The notes under the pieces: generated by a model
What the model was told of the DNA's origin: nothing
The model's input: only the letters and a program-made list of their open reading frames with translations
Databases searched by the model: none
Source: Halobacteriales archaeon SW_10_68_16
Lineage (GTDB): Archaea > Halobacteriota > Halobacteria > Halobacteriales > Haloarculaceae
DNA length: 18,957 nucleotides
Assembly (NCBI GenBank): GCA_003023485.1
Contig: PXSG01000042.1
Location: 6,292-25,248, forward strand
Reading direction: 5' to 3'
Translations under genes and position numbers: made by a program
Shown: positions 14,184 through 18,957 of the stretch, piece after piece
Numbering within the stretch: position 1 is the first letter of the stretch
Layout: every line of letters starts with the position of its first letter

Positions 14184-14384
14184 TCAGGCGTTGTTCATCC
14201 GCGTGCGCTCGACGGCCCCACAGTCACGGCACTCGCTGATCCGGTAGGGCTCGCGGGAGTACTCGGCGTTCTCGGGTTCGCTGCTCTCGGTCAGTATCTT
14301 CACGCTGACCGTGTGCGAGGTTGTCCGGCCACACTCGTCACACTCCTCGGTCAGGTCGTCGATACTGGTGCTCGTCGTTGCCAT
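14184..14384 (-). CDS. small zinc-ribbon protein (DUF7835-like)
   Basis: A 66-residue protein with two cysteine pairs, CDEC (C15, C18) and CRDC (C53, C56), separated by about 34 residues with beta-strand character (HTVSVKIL). This is a four-cysteine zinc beta-ribbon. The pattern resembles a haloarchaeal family of small zinc-ribbon proteins of unknown function (DUF7835, from memory). The ATG at 14384 is well supported by a strong TATA-like box at leaderless distance. It converges with the LeuA-family gene, 44 bases between stops. A nucleic-acid or protein-binding role is possible but not shown. Confidence 0.83.
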   Translation of the reverse strand: MATTSTSIDDLTEECDECGRTTSHTVSVKILTESSEPENAEYSREPYRISECRDCGAVERTRMNNA

Positions 14385-14410
14385 CGTGTCAGACGGGTGC
14401 CGGCCAGAAG

Positions 14411-14418
14411 GTATAAAA
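14411..14418 (-). promoter_or_regulatory. TATA-like box of the small zinc-ribbon gene
   Basis: The plus strand reads GTATAAAA, so the minus strand reads TTTTATAC, centred about 30 bases before the ATG at 14384. Confidence 0.6.
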
Positions 14419-14491
14419 AAGAGCGACCGTCCAGACTGTTCACGACAGGTTACCGGGACCGGGTCCTCCCCTGCCACAGAGTCGGGGACGG

Positions 14492-14525
14492 AACGGTCAC
14501 GCGACCGTTTGAACTGAGGGTCGCG
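14492..14525. repeat. two overlapping perfect inverted repeats
   Basis: AACGGTC (14492-14498) pairs with GACCGTT (14503-14509) around a four-base loop. CGCGACC (14500-14506) pairs with GGTCGCG (14519-14525). Because they share 14500-14509, only one hairpin can form at a time. They lie in the 259-base gap between the divergent zinc-ribbon and HIT genes, a gap that otherwise contains only promoter elements. Confidence 0.4.
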
Positions 14526-14562
14526 AGCCCCGAACGGCCTCCGTTTTCGCTGAACGGCCGAA

Positions 14563-14577
14563 ATTTTTATATATCTG
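14563..14577. promoter_or_regulatory. additional TATA-like stretch upstream of the HIT gene
   Basis: ATTTTTATATATCTG is the most AT-rich stretch of the gap but sits about 75 bases before the HIT start. A second box, CGTTATACC at 14613-14621, is at normal leaderless spacing (about 27 bases). The upstream one could be an alternative promoter giving a leader of roughly 45 bases, or drive an unannotated transcript in either direction. Confidence 0.4.
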
Positions 14578-14643
14578 TTTTGCCGCCGAACCGGATCCAG
14601 CGGATGGACAGGCGTTATACCGGCGGGCGACCGACGGGCGGCC

Positions 14644-15189
14644 ATGGACCAGGTGTTCGCCCCGTGGCGGATCGAGTGGGTCGAGCGGTCCGACCGGGAC
14701 GAGGAGTTCGAGGGGTGTGTCTTCTGTGCACTCCCGGAACGCGACGCCGACAGGGAGTACAACCTCCTCGCGCGCGGCGAGCGGGCGTACGTCCTGCTCA
14801 ACAACTACCCCTACAACCCTGGCCACGCGATGGTCATTCCCCACGAGCACACGGGCGCGTACCGCGACCTCGACGCGGAGGCACTGCTCGCGAAGGAGCG
14901 CCTCGTCCAGCGGACGATGGCGGCGATGGACGACGCGCTGGCCCCCGAGGGGTACAACGTCGGCTACAACCTCGGGGACGGCGCCGGCGGATCGATCGAC
15001 GACCACCTGCACGCCCACATCGTCCCGCGGTGGGAGGGTGACACCAACTTCATGCCCGTCGTCGGCGAGACGAAGGTCATCGTCGAGGCTGTCACGGAGA
15101 CCTACGACCGCCTGCACGAGGCCTTCGCCGCCCAGGACGGCGTCGAGGACCGCGGCGAGGAGCGGGCGGTCGTGGTCACCGGCGACTAG
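14644..15189 (+). CDS. HIT family hydrolase/phosphorylase (Ap4A-type)
   Basis: A 181-residue HIT-superfamily protein acting on nucleotide phosphates. The catalytic triad motif is HLHAHIV with H121, H123 and H125. The extended GSIDDHLHAHIVPRW and DTNFMPVV segments resemble the Ap4A phosphorylase-like actinobacterial and archaeal branch rather than short Hint proteins. C25 and C28 (CVFC), together with H67 or H69 near IPHEHTG, form the zinc site found in many HIT proteins. The N-terminal FAPWRIEWVE is also typical of this branch. Substrate (Ap4A, AMP-linked compound) is not fixed by sequence. The ATG at 14644 follows a TATA-like box at 14613-14621. The cation transporter starts 77 bases downstream. 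Confidence 0.92.
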   Translation: MDQVFAPWRIEWVERSDRDEEFEGCVFCALPERDADREYNLLARGERAYVLLNNYPYNPGHAMVIPHEHTGAYRDLDAEALLAKERLVQRTMAAMDDALAPEGYNVGYNLGDGAGGSIDDHLHAHIVPRWEGDTNFMPVVGETKVIVEAVTETYDRLHEAFAAQDGVEDRGEERAVVVTGD

Positions 15190-15266
15190 CGGTCCGGGCC
15201 AGCGTGCGGAGAGATGCGCCGGGACGTGGCAAAGCCACTTTGTCGGGGGGCCCGAACCGCCGGTCG

Positions 15267-16196
15267 ATGTCGCGGGCCAGCGCGCTCCGGCGGGTGGGCC
15301 TTCTGGTGCTGGGAGCCAACGCCGCGCTGTTCGCCGCGAAGGGACTCGTCTACTTCGAGACGGGGAGCCTCGCCGTGGGGTCGGAGGCGGTCAACAGCCT
15401 CGCGGACGCCATCTACAGCCTGGTCATCGTCGGTGGCCTGTACCTGACGACGCGGCCGCCGGACTTCGAACATCCCCACGGCCACGAGCGCATCGAGCCG
15501 TTCGTCTCGCTGTTCGTCGCCGTCGGTATCTTCGTCGCGGGTGGGGTCGTCCTCTGGCAGTCGGCGACCTCGCTCCTCGCCGGATCGGCCGCGGTCACTC
15601 GCGGGCCGGTCGCCGTCGCCGTCCTGGCAGGCGCGGCCGCCGTGAAGTACCTCCTCTACCGGTACTGCCTGCGGGTAGGGTCCGAGCGCAACTCCCCGGC
15701 GCTGGTCGCGACCGCCGTCGACAACCGCAACGACATCCTCACCGCCGGGGCCGCGCTCGTGGGCGTCGTCGGCGCGCAGGTCGGCTATCCGGTGCTGGAT
15801 CCCCTCGCGGCGGGCGTCGTCGCGGCGGGCATCCTCTATACGGGCGTCGAGGTAGTCCGGGACAACGTGGGGTATCTCGTCGGCCAGGCCCCGCCCGAGG
15901 ACCTCCGGGCCGAAATCGTCCGCCGTGCGCTGGCCCATCCCGACGTCGAGGGCGCTCACGACGTCATCGCTCACTACGTCGGCCCGGAAATCGACGTCAG
16001 CCTCCACATCGAAGTCGAGGGCGACCGCACGCTCCGGGAGGCCCACGACATCGAGACGGCGGTCATGGACTCCATCCGCGCGCTCCCGGAGGTCGACGAC
16101 GTGTTCATCCACGTCGACCCCAAGGAAGCGGGGGAGTGGAAGGAGGACGACGAGATCGACCGCCTCGTGGGCGGGGGCCGCGACGGGGGGGAGTGA
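15267..16196 (+). CDS. cation diffusion facilitator family transporter
   Basis: A 309-residue metal-ion/proton antiporter of the cation diffusion facilitator family. Six helices span about residues 8-200, with a cytoplasmic metallochaperone-like domain at about 205-300. Helix 2 contains SEAVNSLADA, so the metal-site pair there is N43/D47 in place of the usual HxxxD or DxxxD. Helix 5 contains VDNRND with the standard D152/D156. The loop HPHGHERIE (69-77) is typical. The metal is not predictable with confidence; the Asn variant is seen in a subset of the family. The start at 15267 begins directly before helix 1; the longer frame from 15204 adds a basic, non-conserved stretch. It converges with the methylthiotransferase, 11 bases between stops. 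Confidence 0.9.
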   Translation: MSRASALRRVGLLVLGANAALFAAKGLVYFETGSLAVGSEAVNSLADAIYSLVIVGGLYLTTRPPDFEHPHGHERIEPFVSLFVAVGIFVAGGVVLWQSATSLLAGSAAVTRGPVAVAVLAGAAAVKYLLYRYCLRVGSERNSPALVATAVDNRNDILTAGAALVGVVGAQVGYPVLDPLAAGVVAAGILYTGVEVVRDNVGYLVGQAPPEDLRAEIVRRALAHPDVEGAHDVIAHYVGPEIDVSLHIEVEGDRTLREAHDIETAVMDSIRALPEVDDVFIHVDPKEAGEWKEDDEIDRLVGGGRDGGE

Positions 16197-16207
16197 CCGC
16201 CTGGTTC

Positions 16208-17470
16208 TTACTCGACCAGTTCGCCCAGCGCGTAGACGGTGTTGTGGCCCGTGATCTCGACGTCGACGACGTCCCCGAGGTCGACGCCCGCCCGTTCGGC
16301 ACCCGGAATCGCGACCTGGCGGTAGGCGCGGTCGTAGCCGACCATCGAGTCCTCGGTCCCGTCCTCGACGACGAGCACCTCGCTCTCCCGGCCGACCATC
16401 GCCTCGTGGGCGGCGCCGACGACGTCCATCTTGACGTCGGTCATCTCGGAGGAGCGTTCCTTCTTGACGGTGCCGCCCAGGCCCTTCATGTCGGCGGCGT
16501 CGGTGCCGGGCCGCTTCGAGAAGCGCGTGACGTTGACCCTCTCGGGGCGGGCCTCCCGGAGCAGGGCCAGCGATTGCTCGTGGTCGTGTTCCGTTTCGGT
16601 CGGAAAGCCGACCACGAAGTCCGTCGCAAGCGTCCAGTACGCCAGGTGGGCGTCGAAGGTCTCGACGACCTCGAGGAACTCCTCGACGCGGTGCTGGCGG
16701 CGCATCTCCGCGAGGACGTCGTCGCTGCCCGACTGCACCGGCGCGTGCAGGAAGTTGTAGAGTTCGTCGTTCTCGGCGAACACGCGCGCCAGTTCCTCGC
16801 GGACGCCGTGGACGCCACGGGGGTTGGCCATGCCGACCCGGACGCGGAAGTCGCCGTCGATGGCGCAAATACGCTCCAGTAACTCGGGCAGCAAGCTCTC
16901 GCCCTGGTTGCGGTCCCAGCCGTAGACGCCGGTGTCCTGGCTGGTCACGCGGAGCTCCTTCGCTCCGGCGTGGACGAGCGCGCGAGCCTTCTCGACGTTC
17001 TCCGCGACCGGGGGCGAGTCGATGCGCCCCGTCGCGTGCTTGGTGATGCAGTACGAGCAGTCGCTCATACACCCGCGGGCGATGGGGAGGATGCCGACCA
17101 CGCCGTCGAGGACGGGTTCGGTGTCGGCTGTCGCGGTCGGGCACTCGCCGTTCAGGACGTGGGCGGGGACGTCATCCCAGTGGAGGATTTCGGCGTCGAC
17201 GCCGGCCTCGCGGAAGGCGTCGCCCTGCGCGAGGGCCATACAGCCCGTGACCACGAGGTCGGCGGGCGTTTCCTCGTCGAGTTCCCTGGCCCGCCGGAGC
17301 ATCCGGCGTTCGGTCGTCTCGACGACGGTGCAGGTGTTGAGGATGACCACGTCCGCTTCGTCGGGAGCGGGGGCGGGCCGGTGGCCCCCCTCCCGCAGGG
17401 CCCGCTCCATCTCGCGGCTCTCGCCGCGGTTGGACGTACACCCGTACGTCTCGATGTGGTAACGGGCCAT
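16208..17470 (-). CDS. tRNA t6A37 methylthiotransferase (e-MtaB/Cdkal1-type radical SAM enzyme)
   Basis: A 420-residue radical SAM methylthiotransferase of the MiaB/MtaB family, archaeal and eukaryotic e-MtaB branch, which converts t6A at tRNA position 37 to ms2t6A. The N-terminal domain carries the three cluster cysteines C11 (YGCTSNRGES), C47 (LNTCTV) and C77 (VTGCMA). The radical SAM motif is CMSDCSYC with C134, C138 and C141. The TRAM domain occupies roughly 360-420 (SEVLVVEDG to VYALGEL). All key residues are present and the length is normal for the family. The ATG at 17470 follows a T-rich box (GTTTTTGG on the minus strand, near 17492-17499). The divergent small gene at 17591 starts 120 bases away. 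Confidence 0.94.
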   Translation of the reverse strand: MARYHIETYGCTSNRGESREMERALREGGHRPAPAPDEADVVILNTCTVVETTERRMLRRARELDEETPADLVVTGCMALAQGDAFREAGVDAEILHWDDVPAHVLNGECPTATADTEPVLDGVVGILPIARGCMSDCSYCITKHATGRIDSPPVAENVEKARALVHAGAKELRVTSQDTGVYGWDRNQGESLLPELLERICAIDGDFRVRVGMANPRGVHGVREELARVFAENDELYNFLHAPVQSGSDDVLAEMRRQHRVEEFLEVVETFDAHLAYWTLATDFVVGFPTETEHDHEQSLALLREARPERVNVTRFSKRPGTDAADMKGLGGTVKKERSSEMTDVKMDVVGAAHEAMVGRESEVLVVEDGTEDSMVGYDRAYRQVAIPGAERAGVDLGDVVDVEITGHNTVYALGELVE

Positions 17471-17558
17471 ACCTTTCTGTCCGTCCCGGCGGCCAAAAAC
17501 CCGGTGTTTCGGCCCGCTCCCGGTCGTCCGATTACCATACATAATTATCTATTAGGTA

Positions 17559-17570
17559 AATTTAATAAAC
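17559..17570 (+). promoter_or_regulatory. TATA-like box of the small gene at 17591
   Basis: AATTTAATAAAC centred about 27 bases before the GTG at 17591, within an AT-rich island (17530-17580) that also separates it from the divergent methylthiotransferase gene. Confidence 0.6.
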
Positions 17571-17590
17571 ATAAGTAACTCGTTTCGGAC

Positions 17591-17806
17591 GTGTCCTCGG
17601 AGTACGGGCGCGAAGATTTCGGACGAGGCGGGCTGAACGACCAGCTATACGCGGACGGACTTGTCGAGGAAATCGAGGACCTGGCGGCCACCAACGAGGA
17701 ACAGGCCGCGATGGTCTCGGAGGTGGAAAGCGCCGTCGACATGCTCACAAAGGAGCAACTCCGCGAGGCCGCCCGCGGCAACCTCGATCCGTCCGACGTG
17801 ATGTAG
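17591..17806 (+). CDS. small acidic protein, unrecognised
   Basis: A 71-residue protein with about one in four residues Asp or Glu. The N-terminal third (SSEYGREDFGRGGLNDQLY) is polar and Gly-rich, followed by an amphipathic helical region (LVEEIEDLAATNEEQAAMVSEVESAVDML) and a second short helix (KEQLREAARG). No cysteine, membrane helix or known motif is visible. It starts with GTG; an excellent TATA-like box at leaderless spacing and typical haloarchaeal composition make it credible as a real gene. It stands alone, converging on the TauE/SafE permease gene with 33 bases between stops. I do not recognise the family. Confidence 0.68.
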   Translation: MSSEYGREDFGRGGLNDQLYADGLVEEIEDLAATNEEQAAMVSEVESAVDMLTKEQLREAARGNLDPSDVM

Positions 17807-17839
17807 TGTCGATCCGGTAACGGCTTACAGCAACCACTA

Positions 17840-18625
17840 TCAGGCGATACCCAGTCCGCCGAGCACGAGGCGGACGCCGATGACGGTCAGCAGTCCCAGG
17901 ACGACCGCCTGGCGGACTCTCTCCCCGACACGCCCGCGGATTCGCTGGCCGAACCTGACACCTGCGACCGCGGGGACCGTCGCCCCGAGGGAGACACTCG
18001 CCAGCGTGACGCTGGGATACATCCCCAGGGCGCCGGCGACGCCGACCCGGACCGCGTTCAGTCCGAGGAAGACCATCGCGACCACACCCACGAAGAGGTC
18101 GTGCGAGAGGTCACAGCTGCGCAGGTAGGCGATGAGCTGGACGCCGACGTTCGTGCCGCCAAAGAGGAGGCCTGAGAGGCCGCCCACACCCGCCATCGCG
18201 GTGGATGTCTCGACGAAACACCGGTCTTTCGTTCCCTCGACGCCGGGCACCGGGACGAGGGGCTGGGCGGACGCGACGAACGCGAGCGTCACGGCACCGA
18301 GGCCGATCCGGAGCGGTCCGGCGGTCAGGCTGTCGAGGACCACCATCCCGAGGACGGTCCCGACCAGCGCCGACCCCACGAGCGGCGCGAACCGCCGGCC
18401 ACAGGTCCGCAACTGATCGGTCGACAGCTCCCGGACGAGCGTCACGTTCGCCGACAGGATCGGGACGATCATGAACACGACGGCTGTCGCGGGATCGACC
18501 AGCGTCGCCAGCACCATGGTTCCCACGAGGGCGAACCCGAACCCCGCGACGCCGTTGATGGTGCCCGCGACGAACACGACCGCGACCAGGACGGCGGCAA
18601 GCACCGGCGTCAGCGTCAGTGCCAC
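17840..18625 (-). CDS. TauE/SafE family permease (sulfite/organic anion export type)
   Basis: A 261-residue membrane protein with about eight predicted helices. The first half begins VVFVAGTINGVAGFGFALVG, the classical Gly-rich N-terminal signature of TauE/SafE permeases, and the second half repeats it as GVGGLSGLLFGGTNVGVQL, as expected from the internally duplicated fold. Family members export sulfite, sulfoacetate or related anions, or are of unknown substrate. The GTG at 18625 is preferred: it starts just before helix 1 and follows a TATA-like box. A longer form from an ATG at 18784 is open but adds 53 residues with no hydrophobic or conserved character. The sulfite-oxidase-type gene in this window is far away, so no functional link is claimed. 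Confidence 0.87.
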   Translation of the reverse strand: MALTLTPVLAAVLVAVVFVAGTINGVAGFGFALVGTMVLATLVDPATAVVFMIVPILSANVTLVRELSTDQLRTCGRRFAPLVGSALVGTVLGMVVLDSLTAGPLRIGLGAVTLAFVASAQPLVPVPGVEGTKDRCFVETSTAMAGVGGLSGLLFGGTNVGVQLIAYLRSCDLSHDLFVGVVAMVFLGLNAVRVGVAGALGMYPSVTLASVSLGATVPAVAGVRFGQRIRGRVGERVRQAVVLGLLTVIGVRLVLGGLGIA

Positions 18626-18648
18626 ACCGGGCGCTCGGCCGGCATCGA

Positions 18649-18655
18649 CATAAAT
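18649..18655 (-). promoter_or_regulatory. TATA-like box of the TauE/SafE permease gene
   Basis: The minus strand reads ATTTATG, centred about 27 bases before the GTG at 18625. It supports the short, GTG-initiated form. Confidence 0.55.
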
Positions 18656-18745
18656 CGCTCCCCGGTTTGCCCCCGACGCGACACGACCGCCACAGGAACG
18701 CCGAACTCCCCACTCGTGCTGTCCCTCGTCTAGCAGTACTTCCGA

Positions 18746-18753
18746 GGTATAAT
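18746..18753 (+). promoter_or_regulatory. strong TATA-like box with no protein gene behind it
   Basis: GGTATAAT, oriented rightward, predicts transcription from about 18775-18780. An ATG at 18778 is followed by only five more codons before TGA. Confidence 0.45.
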
Positions 18754-18775
18754 CACCGAGACCGTGGTTTGAACG

Positions 18776-18957
18776 CAATGACATCCTCCTCGGCGTGAAC
18801 AGAGCGGGATCGAAGATCGCGCATGCAGTCGGGCGTCGCCCGACGACGCCGAGGGTTTCCCAACCGCGCGTTCGGGGTCGGGCTGGCCATCGCACCCGGC
18901 AAAGCGGTGGGTGGGTCCAGTCCGTCCGAGGGGGCAAGGTTCCGCCCGGTGGGCGTA
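18776..18957 (+). other. candidate structured transcript, cut by the window end
   Basis: No convincing protein gene lies between 18626 and the right end. Downstream of the TATA-like box are stable hairpin options: GTCGGGC (18828-18834) with GCCCGAC (18838-18844), the competing GGCGTCG (18832-18838) with CGACGCC (18844-18850), and CGCCC/GGGCG (18943-18955) around GGT. A 45-codon frame open to the edge from ATG at 18823 is basic (ARRRRGF) and unlike this proteome, so a non-coding RNA is a reasonable alternative. The run GGGGGCAAGGTTCCGCCC (18929-18946) loosely recalls the CR-I region of RNase P RNA but with an extra base; I do not assign it. Confidence 0.25.

Noticed and set aside
13131..15041. 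636-codon open frame on the plus strand
   Set aside because: Arg/His-rich shadow running through the LeuA-family gene, the opposing zinc-ribbon gene and the HIT gene.
14717..16882. 721-codon open frame on the plus strand
   Set aside because: Out-of-frame reading of the HIT and cation transporter genes, then antisense to the methylthiotransferase.
15186..17144. 652-codon open frame on the minus strand
   Set aside because: Out-of-frame shadow of the methylthiotransferase gene and antisense to the transporter.
18626..18784. 53-residue N-terminal extension of the TauE/SafE permease from an ATG at 18784
   Set aside because: The extension lacks conserved or hydrophobic sequence, and a TATA-like box supports the GTG at 18625; a GAGGAGG next to that ATG is too close to act as a ribosome site.
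18823..18957. 45-codon frame open to the window end
   Set aside because: Its peptide is strongly basic (RRRR) and unlike the acidic proteome, with no TATA-like box at the right distance; kept only as an alternative to the RNA candidate.
1..18957. CRISPR array, insertion sequence, integrase, toxin-antitoxin or defence system
   Set aside because: I saw no regularly spaced repeats, no transposase or integrase motifs, and no gene pair with the features of such systems.

Overview
The window looks like chromosomal DNA from a halophilic archaeon (class Halobacteria). The evidence is very high GC with GC-rich third codon positions, strongly acidic proteins, archaeal-type genes (RNA polymerase subunit L, an e-MtaB-type tRNA methylthiotransferase, an amphi-Trp protein) and repeated archaeal TATA-like boxes about 27 bases upstream of start codons, as expected for leaderless transcripts. 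I cannot name the genus. There is no rRNA, CRISPR array, insertion sequence or integrase; most of the window reads as ordinary core chromosome.

Layout. 88-2152: a small membrane protein, a double zinc-ribbon/membrane/CAP-like protein, rpoL on the minus strand, and a small zinc-finger protein. 2199-4859 (minus): a membrane-anchored sulfite-oxidase-family molybdopterin protein and an epoxide-hydrolase-like alpha/beta hydrolase. 4973-7581: a polytopic membrane protein converging with a REC-PAS-GAF-histidine kinase. 7739-8473 (minus): a metallo-beta-lactamase-fold hydrolase with a variant metal motif. 8522-8962: two decayed gene remnants in tandem, the second a frameshifted and internally deleted UPF0104/LPG-synthase-type membrane protein. 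8944-10175: a four-helix membrane protein and a divergent family 2-like glycosyltransferase. 10328-10402: tRNA-Arg(UCG). 10496-11741: a CoA-binding protein, a coiled-coil protein and a small membrane protein. 11789-12420: a divergent winged-helix regulator/amphi-Trp pair around an AT-rich promoter. 12601-14139: a LeuA-family synthase. 14184-15189: a small zinc-ribbon protein and a HIT hydrolase. 15267-17470: a cation diffusion facilitator converging with the tRNA methylthiotransferase. 17591-18625: a small acidic protein and a TauE/SafE permease. 18626-18957 has no convincing protein gene but carries a strong promoter-like element and stable hairpins, possibly the start of a non-coding RNA.

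Most genes are single transcription units in alternating orientation, so few functional partnerships can be read from context. Clear ones are the regulator/amphi-Trp pair and translation or RNA functions scattered through the window (rpoL, tRNA-Arg, methylthiotransferase). Convergent pairs are packed very tightly, with 0 to 46 bases between stops, or overlapping. I found no multi-gene defence or mobile system. The observations most worth checking are the decaying UPF0104 locus, the candidate RNA at the right edge, the out-of-frame AUG ahead of the LeuA-family gene, and several metal-site substitutions.
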